Shown here: positions 37,349 through 50,460 of the stretch, piece after piece
Layout: every line of letters begins with the position of its first letter
Numbering within the stretch: position 1 is the stretch's first letter
Program-made: the position numbers and the translations under genes
The notes under the pieces: generated by a model
Told to the model about the DNA's origin: nothing
The model's database searches: none
Seen by the model: only the letters and a program-made list of their open reading frames with translations
Assembly (NCBI RefSeq): GCF_050947875.1
Contig: NC_134572.1
Span: 127,720,605 to 127,784,604, forward strand
Origin: Dermacentor variabilis
Taxonomy: Eukaryota > Arthropoda > Arachnida > Ixodida > Ixodidae
Reading direction: 5' to 3'
DNA: 64,000 nt

Positions 37349-40296
37349 CCTATACGTTAAACGAGTCGGCAAATCGGTTCTCTGATTTAACTTGACGCAG
37401 CAACACAAAATGATGTTCTGACTTGCTATTGGTGGCCCACTCCTATTCAGATGAAAGGCGTGGAAACTTATAAATCAAAATGCTATTTGGCTGAGCTTGT
37501 ACACAATAAGCGGATACGACTCGAAAAATCAAGATGGCGGTGACAGGGGGGGGAAGGGGTGTCGTCAAATTACGCTGCTAACGGCGATGACTTGCTGTTT
37601 CAGCCAAAACATATGTCCCATTCTATGTCTACATCTACGTCATGTGACCGCAGACCTTTCCATTCTATGTGTGCACATCTACTTCAAGCGATCGCAAACT
37701 CGAACGAGCAGGCGGCGGGGATAGCGACAATCGCAGTGGAATGTTGACCGACGGTTGCACCGTAATCCTACTTGTACAACAGGCATCACACATTTTATAT
37801 GCTTCGGAACTGACCGCTAGAACTGGAGAATGTGCTACTTGTATGTATCTTACACGTACCACAACGGCGGACTAATCTTTCCGGATGCTAAAACATACGA
37901 TATTAGCACAACGTGAAATACCACAATCTTACACAAGCTACTACAATGAGTATTTATCACAGAGGGCAAGCCGGAAAGTATTCCTTTTTATTAAGTCAAG
38001 TGAAGTGCACCTAGGAACGTCATCGGTTATGAAACAAAGCGAAGCAATATGCACGCAACAAAGGGGTGTTTGATATAGTGTAACTTAACTCAAGCAAACA
38101 TGCGCGAAACTTTCCTTATGGCTTTCTAGACATCTGCTAGTAACTCCATAATTTCACATATGAATTATCATTAATCATCTTTCCGAATATACTAACATGA
38201 CTGGCAGCGTTTCTTGGAATGAGTCTGCTGAGAAATCAAAGTCAACCAGAATTTAACGGGAAAAAAAAGGAGTCAGAACATCCGCTCTAACAAATACATA
38301 TTTTCAATACGCAACCTTAAGGCCTGAAAAACATGTCTGTACGGCAGAGCGCCCATCAAAAATATCTAAAAAAAAAGCTGGGTATTTAGCGATTTCTCTG
38401 CACCTTGACTCTGAAGTCGCTGCGACCGAAAGAAACTCCCACAGTTGACGCCGCTGTTTGGCGAACTTTTGCAATGCACACCACGTCGTTGTCGATTGTG
38501 TACAGTGCTACTCTCTGTCATGGCTACGAAATACATGCACAGGCGCTACCACTGGGAATCTTGTGGGGGCCGCAACATCAGCGCGCTGAGGATAGCCGTC
38601 CCGCTCCGCAGTACCCATTGCCGCAATGTCTTGAGTTTGAATCCTTCAGGTGTGGATGAGCATTGTTGTTTTAATTGCCACGGGTGCACCTACTTTGAAA
38701 TATTCTGTGCTTTGCGCCATCGTTGTAGCGCATGTGCCAAAATAATGGTGTTGGTCATGCACTCACACGTTATAAGACTTTATAAATAGCTATTAGCACC
38801 AAAAAGTGCAAGTGGCGCCCTCTCGCCTGTGACATCAGCTCGTGGCCACCGCGCAGCGCACGCTCATTGCGTGTAGGCTGCCTGACGTGGTCGGTGCCAC
38901 TCACTGAGTATTTTCAAAAAATCTCGTGCATCTGCAGTCCCCTAATAAAGTGCGCGAACGATGACAGAACACCATTCACCGCGAGATCGAGCGAAGTCGC
39001 TGCCTGACGGACCGTTGGAATTGCGATTGGTGTGGATCATTCCTCGAGTCATCTGTCGGCCACCATTTTGCACGTGTGCGTGTTGGCATAGATATCTTGT
39101 GAATATATTTTGTTGCGTCGTTGCGACGCACTTATTATAGCTTGCCTGCTCATATTCTTTTACGATGACCTCCACCACTGTGTCCGTGCTGCCGTCTCTG
39201 CGTTGTATAAATTCAGTGTTTGCCTGTATATAGCGCCATCTAGCACGTAACCTTGGCCAGAGGCATTTCAATTTTGTTGCCACCTAGCGCTTGAATACAT
39301 TACAGAAGGCATTTTATGCCATTCTGTACTAGTTAACTTCTAGCGGTGTTGCGTAATGCAGTGCATTGTAGCAAAATTTGAAATTTTGCCACATTGTAGC
39401 ATTAGGTAAGTAGGGCTAGGTGGTCCGGCATGATTAAAGTCGACCTTGCTGAAAAGCAGGACGAACGTGTGAAAACAAACTTGTGGACAAGTGCCAAGAC
39501 AAAGCGTTGTTTGACATTTCGCGAACCTTTGACTTACAAATAGAGGGTATATGCTTTTAAAATAAAGTGCCGTTTAAGGAGAGTATCAGTGAGTTCCGAT
39601 GCTGAGAAATCGACCAACATGCCAACGAAGCACCGATGTTCACATAACCGAGCCTACCGACGACCGTTCGGACACAGGATTTTGGTGGTTATGAAATATC
39701 TGCAAGCTCTAATCATATGCCGAACAAAAATAGAATGCAAAACGCAATTGGTCACGTGCCGCAGTGCAGACCTTGTGAATAGTGCAATGACGAAACAAAC
39801 TTTATACGAGATTAAAATTGTGACTTTCAGTACGTGAGTTTTTAAGATGACTTACAAATAATAATGAGGTATATGAAATGCTAATCATACGTGGAATCTG
39901 AAGGGGGCAAAGACAAGCGCAATAAAAGTGTAGTGTGCACTAGGCCGCCTTAAAAAGAAGCTTTACAGCGAAGCTGGCACCCTCTAGTTCGTCGGGATTT
40001 TTCGTGTCCGGGTGCGCGAGGCTCACACAATAATGTGGGCCTATCATGGAGACAGTACAAAGAAGCGGGAAGCGAACAGTCTGCTGCTTCTCCGAGAGGT
40101 ATGGCAGGACGTCATCAGGTGACATCATCACTTGAAGAAGACATGGAGTTGCGTCGTGCTTGACGTGATGACGTCATCATGTGATATCGTCGAGGGACGA
40201 TGCCGTTATTCTCGTATATATGAATTACAGTCCGAAGCTATCACGTCTGCAGCTTACTGGCTGCAGACTGCAGCTTACTGCAGCTGCAGTCTGCAG
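37349..40296. other. Region without a supported gene
   Basis: Between the M13 gene and a LINE fragment. Only short frames. A block at 39955-40200 beginning AAGCTTTACAGCGAAGC looks like dispersed tick repeat DNA (memory only). CTGCAG-rich imperfect palindromes lie at 40250-40300. Confidence 0.4.
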
Positions 40297-40338
40297 TAAG
40301 TTGTACTTTACGAATTCTCTGACGCAACTCACTCTCGC

Positions 40339-41209
40339 ACCCATTCCCCGCAATATGCACCCCGCAAACGACATCGGCAGGCGTCGGGCCAGGGGTGCAG
40401 CTCTACTCGAGCATGTCCGCAACAACCACATTGAGGCAAGCTTCGTGGATGCCGCGGCATATGTCCATCAAGAGGCATTCGCCGTCTCCATCGTCGACTC
40501 CAATTCCAGACTCACTTGCTGCGCTACGGTACGCACTTCGAGGCGCGTGGTTGCCGAACAGGTTGCAATCGCGCTGGTTGTGCTCGATGGTCGCAGAGAG
40601 GCACTGTATAGCGATTCTAAGGTGGCCATTAAGGCCTACCAAACCGGGACGGTCTCCCCTCAGGCCCTCCGCATTCTCCAAAGCGCCAAAAGTATCTCTC
40701 CGCATCCTATCACTTGGTTTCCCGCGCACTTGGGGTCGACTGAGGGCTCTCCTTCTAACCCTAACGAGGGCGCGCGCGAGGCCGCGCGGGGAATCACTGA
40801 CCACGCCGCCTCCGCATTCCCCCTGCCCCGCGAGGAACCCTTGCTCACGTTTTATGATGTTACCACACACTACTATCTGCCAAGATGGGCATTCCCCCTC
40901 CCGCACCCCGCCTTATGCAGGGCGCGGGCGGTGACCCTTCGACTTTTACAAGCCCGTGCGTATCCTAACCTTGCGGTTCTTCATGCAATATACCCTGAAA
41001 GGTATCCCAGTGCGGAATGCCCTGCCTGTGGACTAACGGCAACATTAGACCATGTGTTGCGGGAGTGCGAAGCCCTCGGCTCCAACTTCAGCGAGGATAG
41101 GTGGACTGCGCTCTTGGGCAGCCCCGAGCACAACGACGAAACCCTGGCCGTCCAGAGTGCCCGCGATCGGGCCGTCAAGCTCAGCTTCGCGGTAGCTACG
41201 TGGGACTAG
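40339..41209 (+). CDS. RNase H / zinc-knuckle part of a LINE polyprotein (truncated)
   Basis: Uninterrupted coding remnant of the LINE above, lacking the endonuclease and reverse transcriptase. In the autonomous element this domain removes RNA from RNA:DNA hybrids. There is no start codon of its own in a meaningful context and it is unlikely to be expressed as such. The frame extends upstream without family similarity. Confidence 0.6.
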
Positions 41210-41262
41210 CCGGGTGGCGCGGGGTCTCCCCTGCGTCTTCTCTGGACCTATTAAAGTTATTT

Positions 41263-41388
41263 CACTCACTCACTCACTCACTCACTCACTCACTCACTCA
41301 CTCACTCACTCACTCACTCACTCACTCACTCACTCACTCACTCACTCACTCACTCACTCACTCACTCACTCACTCACTCACTCACTCA
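41263..41388. repeat. (CACT)n microsatellite, tail of the LINE
   Basis: About 31 units directly after the LINE 3' UTR. Confidence 0.95.
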
Positions 41389-42039
41389 GTCTGAAAATTT
41401 TAAATAGTTCAACAAGGCACTTGCGCTTGGTGAAGGGCCTAAAAGAGTCAGCACGTACGCTGCACTTCCGCACACGTGCGTGCGCGCGCGCGTGACATAC
41501 GTGGCTTGTGGTGGTGGGGCATGTGTAACGTCGTCTACCGTCGGTCGTGCTTGTCTAACGTCGATAACAGCTTCGCTGCCCTTACACTTTCACAGGGTGG
41601 ACCGGAAGACGATTTTTTTTCCTACGTTTGTTCCTCCCTCTTGTTTGCTTTCAATCTACACATGTTAATTTTTACACTGCCTACCTGATAGTTTGCGACT
41701 AGTTCCGTGCTTTTATAACGGACCATTTAACAGAAAAAGTTCCAGCATGGTGACCAAAATTAATAGGATCGCGTTTTCGATTTGAAATTGATCACAACGT
41801 TCCTATGTACGAAGATAGTGGAAACAAATCTTGAGGATTGCGAAAGAAGGTAAACGTAGTGCAAAATGCTAGAGAAAACTATTCACTTGTCATTGTAATT
41901 ACGACATGTACACGTCAACAATAGCTCAATTTATGTCAAATTAAATGAGTCAAAATATGAGCGAAATGTAAAATTTGGAAATAACTATATTGCGGCTTTA
42001 TCGATAAGCCATTTCGCGCTTAAGCCTTAATGTCACACC

Positions 42040-43435
42040 ATAGCTCCAAAGTTGGGTATTGGCGGCGAGGAGTTACGGAGTCGCCATCTATCGGAAGCGC
42101 CTCGCTGGCGTAGTATGAGGGATCACGTGGCGCGCTCCTCATAGGTTTTGCTGTCAGCGCTCACTGAAAACACCACGCGCGAGCTCTCCCGGACATTTCT
42201 GTAAGTACTTTCGAAACAAGAGAAGTTTCTTACTGTCTAAATAATAATCTTGGGCAAACTGAAAGCACACAATCATTTACAGATGCTATCTCTTCACCGA
42301 ATACGTACAGTGAACGCCACTAAGCGCGGTCGCCGCGATGGAGTCTCCCGAACCGGCTTCTTGCGTGAAAGGTAGGTAAACGCTGAGAGCAAACTATGTG
42401 AAATATGTTCTTATAGCGCTTGTATAACTAAATGGAGCGTAATAGAACGAAGCCTCAATGCAGCGATCGCGCAGATTCGCAGCGACCGACTGCACGTCTG
42501 CATGCTTGTCCGCTCACTGTTTCGCTTTCTCCGCGCGCGCATTTTCGCACCATGCCATGAGCTTTAGGCCGCAGAATGTGAGCACTTGACAATATACAAG
42601 CAACCATTGTTGCGTGGGCGCTATCAGAGCTGTTCAAAAATAATTTCATTGTAGAGACTTCGACGCCTGTGATGTGCCGTCGCGACGATTCAATCTTTCT
42701 TTTCTTCTAAATTCTTTGACCTTTCAATACTATTTCTCGAGTTGCGTCGCACTGTATGTTTATCGGTGTCTTCAGCGTGTAATTTACCGCTGCTCATTTT
42801 TTTTGTAATCCAGTGCATTAATTCATAAGACAAACATGACCATATGCCATGCTTTCTTTAAATGTGCTTCTTACCGCTGCCTTTCCACTCCACTGAACTT
42901 CCCAATATCTATAGCATCGACAAGTTCATAGAACAAACCATCATGACATTAGTCGGGCGAGCGTCTCAGTACGCGTTTTCAGAACATCGCAGACCGGGCG
43001 CCTAGCAGAAATCTTCCTCGCGTCTGTGCTTGCTGCATACCCGAGTTGTAGCCGATGACTGTTTGCCGGTTTTATGTTTCGCGACCCAAGCTTCACGCAG
43101 CTTCTTGTCCTGCGGCTACGTGTGAATAAGGCTGACACCGGCCTCCGTTACGTGCGTCCGGCCCTGCGGCACCGAGCAGTAGCCTACCATGTTGCGCGCC
43201 TGCAAAGGCAGCCACTACCTATTGTAGTGCTTTCAAGCGTTGTAAAGGAGACACTCGAAGCGGGAAAATTTCGCCACTAAATGAGGACCGCAGCGTACGA
43301 GGGAATTTTAACTCGTTTTCAGCTTGCTTCGGCGCGCTAGAAGCAGCCGACGCGGCCGCATGTCCACGTGATCCCTCCTAGCACGTCACGCCGACGGTGG
43401 CGCCAGCTTTTCCAGTGGTGGAGCTCGAGGCCAAT
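42040..43435. mobile_element. Probable non-autonomous DNA transposon with long diverged terminal inverted repeats
   Basis: The left region holds TATTGGCGGCGAGGAG, GAGGGATCACGTGGCG and CACTGAAAACACC; the right region holds, reversed, TATTGGCCTCGAGCTCC, GAGGGATCACGTGGAC and GCTGAAAAC in the same order. No transposase frame was recognised; a small ATG-led frame MESPEPASCVKG before a GTAGGT may be a remnant first exon. Ends are approximate. Confidence 0.5.
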
Positions 43436-43545
43436 ATTCGAGTTCACTCTGGGTGATGTTTTGCGACAGAGTCGTGAGATCACGTCCCCAACCACGACCT
43501 TCTTTTTCAATGGGCCATTTCATGCTTTCGCATCAAAAATATAAA

Positions 43546-43995
43546 TTACTACTACCCACAGAAGGCTCATCATCAAGGTTAAAACACGTTGGTGGGCTAG
43601 TTGGTTAGAATCCATGGTAGAGTGTATGAGCGCGACTGGACGAAGACGAAGGAAGAAACTGTGTCTGTGTATCGGTTTCTGTCTTCGTCCTCGTCCAGTC
43701 GCGCTTATACACTCTACCATGGATCACCATGAAGGTTCAAATCTATGGCAAGATTGTTAGAGTTGCACTTTGCTACGCGCGAGTACTTAGTTGTATATCT
43801 TCGAATAAACGGCTCTTCTCTACGTTCAGGGAGACACATACGTGACTGAAGGCGTTTCTTATAGCACAGCTTTATTTACGCTTTGTATGAATGTAGTTAC
43901 TGCAAAATTATGCGGTCAGTAGGTCAGTACGAGGCGCCGAGCTTACACTAGGTGAGAAGTTTTGTGACGCTTTCGAAGTAACTAGAATTTTTGTT
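43546..43995. repeat. Direct repeat, copy A (interrupted by a foldback)
   Basis: CTACTACCCA, TTTGCTAC.CGCGAGTACT, GCTTTATTT and TTTGTATGAATGTAGTTA occur in the same order and spacing in copy B at 63674-64000. The match is clear but diverged. Copy A is interrupted by the foldback at 43610-43724. Confidence 0.75.
43610..43724. repeat. Foldback, 41-bp arms
   Basis: ATCCATGGTAGAGTGTATGA on the left pairs with its complement ending at 43724; two differences over about 41 bases, with a loop of about 30. It lies inside direct-repeat copy A, with CATCAAGG before and CCATGAAGG after it as a possible imperfect target duplication. Confidence 0.85.
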
Positions 43996-44558
43996 CATGC
44001 TAAACGAAAACAGCGCTCTTAGGGGTTCCTGCAACTGGACTTAAAATAAATGTGTGCATTTACGCAGTAACAACACTCACAATGCAATGTAAAACTGGCG
44101 AGTTCTCGACACACAATTTTAACTGGTTTGATCTCGCCAGACGCAAGATAGGAGGGATCTTGGCAGCACTCAAGAACAGGGCGCGCCACTGGTCTCCAGT
44201 GGACACTTATGCGCAGGTATTGAGAAAGTGTCACCATGTGTACACATACATGGTGACACTTCAAGGGCCAACATAAAAGTTCGCACAAAATCTTACACGT
44301 GCGAAAAGTAGCAATCCGAAGGGAGCACTTTTCAAGCTATACGAGCGAGACTGAAAACGAAAACGCGAAAACCAAAATGAAAGTGCGGTCATAGAAGACT
44401 AAAGCCCGCGCATATCAAGGTATAATTTGCTATCGTCTCATCGAAGACGCCATTTAGCGCCGATGGAGCAACGAGTATAGGCGATGTTCCCCGCCCAGCG
44501 TCTGGAGCGGTGTCCGTGGCTCCGTGCGACCAGCGCTGGGTGTCACGCGGTGTCGGCG
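43996..44558. other. Downstream of the dead M13 paralogue, nothing recognised
   Basis: No coding signal. A palindromic GTGTCACCATGTGTACACAT region lies at 44228-44260. On the minus strand an AATAAA lies near 43875 inside direct-repeat copy A and could serve as its polyadenylation signal. Confidence 0.35.
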
Positions 44559-44786
44559 CTAGAAAAAATTACACTTCTCCATTGGGTTCATAGAAGACCC
44601 GCCCGCAAAACCGAACGCTTTCGCGAACGGCTCGAACTCTCGCGCGGCTGCGTTGCATGCCGGCGACCAGGCGCTTCCTCGGCCGTCCACTTCGCAGAGA
44701 GTGCGGCACATGGTCAGGAAGAACAGTTGCTCCCCGCTGTACTGCTCCATGCCTTTCAGCCGCGCATCCTCGCTGCCGTTCAGCGC
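44559..44786 (-). pseudogene. Dead M13 paralogue, block 4 (C-terminal exon)
   Basis: 76 codons with stop, acceptor CCTGCGCAG, phase 0. Reads GEQLFFLTMCRTLCEVDG, later MNPMEKCNFF and TAG. This block is fully open and clearly M13. Terminal Trp is Phe, and the Arg of the C-terminal substrate site is not evident. Confidence 0.8.
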
Positions 44787-46020
44787 CTGCGCAGGTGAGG
44801 CAACCACTGTACATTTTGGCGACACACACAAGCGAGCAAGCACTAATTATACTTCGTTTGAACTGCAGAACTCGGAACCAGCTAGGGCCAAACCAACTTT
44901 TCTCTGAAAGCCCCACGGACCGCGCTTAAAGGGAAATGTTGCATCGCATGCTTGCGGAAAGAGTGTGCTTAGTATCATTCGTTGCTGTCTTCAGCACAGC
45001 TTGTCCCATTAGTACAGCGCAGGCGCTTCCGAAAGAGACTCCAATTTCAGTGTACATGTTAGCGATATGTCTTCGTTTCTCTCACTGAGATTCCTATGAA
45101 ATCGACAAAGGGGCTGCTTGCTCCCTATGCGCCTGTTTTGGCTCCGGCGAACACTGCACGTCGTTGGAACTGCGCTTTACAATCGCAGCCTTCTGGCGTC
45201 GCTGAGAAAGGGTCGCTCCCTTTGTTATCTTCGAATGACGTCAAACGCTTTTGAAGTTCTAATAAGAGATTCACGACACGTCATGAAGATTTCTTCGCGC
45301 GCATGAACATTTGTCGTCGCATTGAAAAACATCGGATGCTGGGAATTATTCGAAAAGGCATCATTCAAATTTGAGTTTTCACAATGATACGATTTGAAAA
45401 TATTGCCGCTTTTGTCATTAGAATTGATGAGAAGGGCACCTTCTGAGTCTGCATCTTTGTACTGATACGAGCTGGGCAAGCATCATGACAAGAAATCGGC
45501 CCGCCAAGCGCCGGCCCCTTTAAAACCAGATTCTTCGACTGTTGCCTGAAGGAAGAGCACCTTATTTGTTTCGGCTTGGTAGAATGTCTCGGACGACATC
45601 GTTACCGGCATGTTATCAGGTCGAAACAACTAACTGATACCGGTTCGCGATGCGCCGCAATGTAAGCGAATATTTAGAACGGATAAAAGTAAGGCGAAAA
45701 CCCAACAAAGAGCGTCGGTTCGCAGGAGCTGTACAGTTCCCTATCATTCATCCGAGACATTGAGAAAGCACATAATCATTTCAAGCACGCGTTCAACGCT
45801 ACGCCAATATTGCAACCTCGGCGTGGAAAGCTCGACGAATGCGTTCGATTGTCGCGCACTTTTTTGTTGTCTGCTCCCAACAAGAGATCGTACGCTAGCA
45901 CATCCATCTTGTTTTGATGTGCCTTGTACCACCAACTATTTGTTCCGTGTATTGTATTCGGCGACAAAACTGTCGTTTTACTCATCCCATGCTCTGCTTG
46001 TAACGCTAGCACACAATAGA

Positions 46021-46394
46021 GAGTTTTAGCTCGTCCGGTATTTGGGTAAACGCAGGCGCACTAGGTGTTGGGGCGGAGGAGCAAGCGTGAGCGGCCTGTA
46101 TGGTGCAGCCACTTGGTGACGCAGAGCTCAAACAAACAGCTAACATTGCATTAACCAAGTGTGTTCTACTTCGTTGCTGATGTAAATTCTCAGTACTTGC
46201 GTAATCGTGTTGCTGGCAAAAATTTACACCCGCAGCGAAGTAAAATACACTTGTTTACTGCATTATTAGATGTTTTTGCCTGTGTGAGCTCTGCACCACC
46301 AGGTGGCTGCACCATACAGGCCGCTCCCGTTTACACTTCCACCCCAACGCCCCGTCCGCCTGCGTTTACCCGAATACCGGACAGGCTAAACCTC
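46021..46394. mobile_element. Palindromic (foldback) MITE
   Basis: The two halves are inverted copies: GAGTTTTAGCTCGTCCGGTA on the left against, reversed, GAGGTTTAGCCTGTCCGGTA on the right. Later GGCCTGTATGGTGCAGCCAC occurs on both arms, continuing to near the centre. No coding capacity. Inserted in the last intron of the dead M13 paralogue. Confidence 0.85.
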
Positions 46395-48459
46395 TCTCAA
46401 GCTCAAGCCACGGGCCGCTAAATATCTCGCGGCTATATGTGTGTGACATGTACTAGAATGTGACCTACGGTGTTGAGCAGAGTAGCTAGTTGGGCTTGTT
46501 GGCCTTACATAGTGGAAGGCAGTTTCACGTGCGGTAACTGTGTCAGTTGTCCGTCGGTAGCCTTGTTTGAAAAAGAGCTGATATACCTAGATTCACGTGC
46601 CAGGGTGGGATAGCGTTATGACCAGGTTCTGTGCAAATATCTGATCTTGTTTTCTTTTCTCTCTTTCTTTTTTGTTTTGCTTTCTTTTTGCCACGTGTTC
46701 CCTATAAGACTAGCTGCGCACCGACAAAATAAACATTTTTGTTGAAAGTCAGCGCTGCGTTGGTGTGCTTTGTGTGCCTCCTTTGTCTCCATCGGTTCCT
46801 GCACTGTGGCCTTTTACTATTGACGTATCGAGCACTTAGCTATAAAGCCGTAAGTATCATCTTTTATGCAAGCGGAGATTTAGAATTCAAAAAGCTTGTT
46901 TTAGCTCGGAAAACTGAATGTGATAGCTCAAAATGCTGCTTTCAGTGCGGAAAAACCGTAGTAGCGCTTTTGACGTGCTGGAGCGATATTCCTGCAGTGA
47001 ATATCTCGCAACCCAAATTCTAGCTATTATATTCTAGCGTGATTATTTATTAGGTGCCAATATTTGTTTTTTTTAATGAACGTACTCTTGATGGCTAGAA
47101 ATCAAGCTGGTCAAGTTGTAATTTTAGTGGATGTGAGATGTTGTTTTCGCTTAGTAGGCGAATTAGCGTGGACAGACCAAGAGAATGACAGCACGCGCAT
47201 AGCGGAATTCAAGCTGGTTTATTTGAAAGAGAAAAAACAGCCTATTCTGCACTAAGTTAAGCACCTGATTTGCTGCTCAGTGTCTGTGGCATTCATATAA
47301 TATGCGCATCAATTTTTAGTATCGCACTATTGCTTTTATATGTTCACCAACAGTTTTCCTTGCTCCTCTTTTTTTATGTAAAACCTGTTGGACATGCGCT
47401 GTGCGCACGCCGTCATTTAGTTGGTCTGACCACGTTCTTATGCCTCCTAACTCGGTATTTGCTCAGTTCTGGCTTAACCTTGGAGCGCCCGGCAAAAATT
47501 ACCTTTTTCCATGGCCTGCCGTGCCCGTCAGCAAAAAATTCTTCGTGCGTGTAGTCTTGTCAGCCAATATTGATTTTTTTGAAAACCCTAACCGAATGTC
47601 GGGAAAGCCCCTAATGTTAATAACGTCCATGCTTAGTTGAAACAAAAGCATCGGTCGCAAAAAAGATTGGCGCAAATGCACTCCTTGACCAAACTAAAAT
47701 CGCGTTGAAATAGCATTAATTGTGAAGAGCATCGCAGGTGTTGACTTCCAGCTAGACATCCACCGCCACAGTGGGGTCCCAATTGCTGGATATGAGCTTG
47801 CTAATTTGGTGCCTAATGTCGTTTGTCCGCGTTAATTGTGGACTTCAACATATTCTGCTTGTTATTTCAGTGAGCCCTGAGCATTATTCGCTTCCTGGCA
47901 GGTTTGAACTCTCACTAATGCTCGATATATGTCAAATAAGCCGCCGAGAAGAGTTACTCTGAGATTATTTTACAATTGCATGACTACCTAGTGGGAATCC
48001 GAACGTACTTGCGAAAGCGTATATGAAACCAAAATGGGCTGACATAGCAAGGTTTATTGACAGAGTGACAGGAAAAGCGAAGACAAGGTCGTGCATTTTT
48101 GTGAGTACGAAGAAGAGGCACGAAAAGCGAAACAAAACCTCAAAACTAACAATTTTATAAGTATACGTGTTAACAATTCAAAGCAAAATTAAAAGCGCGT
48201 TCTTTTTAAATTGCCAATCTATCGATAATACCTACGACTAAGTGCAACATGAGCATAAAGCCTACTTTATTCTTCGCCATAGGTCGACCAACATTATGAT
48301 TATTGAAACTTAAGATCAGGCAGCCTCTTAAATAGAAGTTCATGTGAACTCGAGTCAGGCCTAGGGGCGTGAGCCTAACTGAGTTGAGGTGAGACGGATT
48401 GGGCGTGAAACCGAGTCTGTGTACTAGTCTGAGTGAGTCCTTGGCAAGGCCTATATTTT
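46395..48459. other. Intron of the dead paralogue, mostly unrecognised
   Basis: An LTR- or repeat-like stretch at 46690-46800 (TATAAGAC, then AAAATAAAC, then CAGCGCTGCG) is noted on the plus strand. Otherwise only short frames without motifs. Confidence 0.3.
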
Positions 48460-48611
48460 GAGTGAGTGAGTGAGTGAGTGAGTGAGTGAGTGAGTGAGTG
48501 AGTGAGTGAGTGAGTGAGTGAGTGAGTGAGTGAGTGAGTGAGTGAGTGAGTGAGTGAGTGAGTGAGTGAGTGAGTGAGTGAGTGAGTGAGTGAGTGAGTG
48601 AGTGAGTGAGT
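48460..48611. repeat. (GAGT)n microsatellite
   Basis: About 38 units. Equivalent to (CACT)n on the minus strand, like the LINE tail at 41263, but no LINE body is next to it. Confidence 0.95.
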
Positions 48612-49247
48612 TCTGCTTATTTTCCGACCTATGGTCATGACATGCGTATGAGCAAATATACACTTAGGTGATTCGGCCGCCGGTAATTGCCGAGCTGGAT
48701 AGTAAAGCTGAGTTTTACTGAGCTGAATTTCACTTCTAGATTGGTGGTGACCTCCGCCAACGGCTTACTCGCCATGATCAAGTGGCTCTTGGAACCCCTC
48801 CATGGATTCATACACTTGGCTCCCAGTAGTATAGCCGTGCAAAGCGAAAAAATACAGAAACATGTTTCCTCGAAGTTTCAAGAGTGGCCAGACATGATGG
48901 GCTATTCAGTCTCTGGGATGAATTTGTAAGTAAAATACAACCAATCATTGTTAGAATAATATGCCTTACTCTAGCCGCGCCCTCGCACATTTTTTCAATG
49001 CCAGCCCAGTAACTCCCAAACAAAGGATCACTGAGAGAGCGTCACTTTTCCAGTAGTTGATCACAGTTCACGAGGGCACGGCTGGGGTCACCTCAACTGT
49101 CTTTCATCGCACTCGATCGCACGTCATGCAGAAGGCATGCACCGGCAGCAGACCAGTCATTGAAGCCGGGCAGGTATTGAAAACTATAGGAGGGCATCCT
49201 CTGACTCAAACTGCGCATCACATCCTAACGCTGTGATCAGCAAAAGC

Positions 49248-49490
49248 AAAAAAAAAATTAAATCATGGGGTTTAACGTGCCAAAACCACTTTTTGATTAT
49301 GAGGCATGCCGTAGTGGAGGACTCCGGAAATTTCGACCACATGGGGATCTTTAACGTGCACCTAAGTCTAAGTACACGGGTGTTTTCGCATTTCGCCTCC
49401 ATCGAAATGCGGCCGCCATGGCCGGGATTCGATCCCGCGAATTCGTGCTCAGCAGCCTAACACCATAGCCACAGAGCAACCACGGCGGGT
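49248..49490 (-). mobile_element. tRNA-derived SINE (Ruka-like), full length, 11-bp target-site duplication
   Basis: Reverse orientation: (T)n-like tail side at 49250, box B complement GGGATTCGATCCC, box A complement near 49470. TCAGCAAAAGC occurs at 49237-49247 and 49491-49501. Confidence 0.92.
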
Positions 49491-50460
49491 TCAGCAAAAG
49501 CCGGTGTTGCCTCTGCTTCATTGGCACGTTGTTTATGCAGTTTCCTCGTTCTCTCGGGGTGGTTCATGCTTCGGTGTTTTATGTTTTCGTGTTTCATTCT
49601 TTGTACATCAGGTAGCGTTAGGCGTTCATTAAGTCTAGGGGACCCTTATGCGCACACCCAACCGCTCACAAGGAGTAGACGTGTCTTCTAAGGCTCCAGA
49701 CGCCGATCACAGACTGCACGCGGTTCCGACAGAAGCACTTGAAGGTCGGTTTTTAAAGGTTACATAAAGCGTTGTTTTCCTTATTCTCTATGGTACATAG
49801 CAGGTAATGTTTCTAGTTCAGCCAGTTCAGCATCACGTATTTAGCCACACATGACATTGAGGAGGTCTACGTTACAATGGAATGCTTATAGGACATGCGT
49901 CTTTGCTTCTGATGGTCCGTTTGAGGAAACCAACAGTGACAGTGAAGTACGCAGAAATGGAAACGTTAAAACATTTCATCACCTGCACTGTGCGGAGATT
50001 ACTTCACATTAACATAGGCTCCCCACAGTGCGTAAAAACTGCGCGAATTTTATGTACGATGCAGGCAGAAACTCCCTTTCAGTGCTCCCCCATTACTCAT
50101 AAATAAACTGCGGGGTTACTTAAAGGTGAACAAGCGTGGAGCAAGACAAGTGAGCCTTTGTTTCGTGAAGCCTTCTGTCAGTTGTTAAGGATGATCACAG
50201 GTACTTCAACCGGCTGAGTGTTGAAGAAAACATTCATTTGCGCAATAGGGCCATAGTGAGTCCACGTGAGGTATTGTTTTCCACTGCCCACTGTGCGAGC
50301 GCCCTGTCGCTGGAAGGCCATAATGCACCGACACCTGGCGAAGGCATGTCATTTTATCAAAACATTGGTTATATCCTCAGGACTTGTTAGCCCGATTTTG
50401 TCCAACTACGCTCGACTTGCGTCAGCCATAGTAGCTTAGCGCTACGAATCTTGTCCGTAC

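Larger units (their letters stand above)
40297..41388 (+). mobile_element. 5'-truncated LINE: RNase H domain and C-terminal Cys/His knuckle
   Basis: Open frame to the stop at 41209. It reads PIPRNMHP with GRRRARGAALL, an RNase H fold (EASFVDAAAYV, LYSDSKVAIKAYQTGTVSPQAL, ITWFPAHLGSTEG) and a terminal CPACGL...H..REC knuckle. In RNase H the first Asp (after FV) and the YSDS Asp are present. This is the end of a non-LTR polyprotein with RNase H. TATTAAAGT and a (CACT)n tract form the 3' tail. The 5' limit is approximate. Confidence 0.8.

Noticed and set aside
38560..38660. Possible tRNA-like or SINE head
   Set aside because: Only a weak box B-like GAGTTTGAATCC; no matching body, tail or target duplication.
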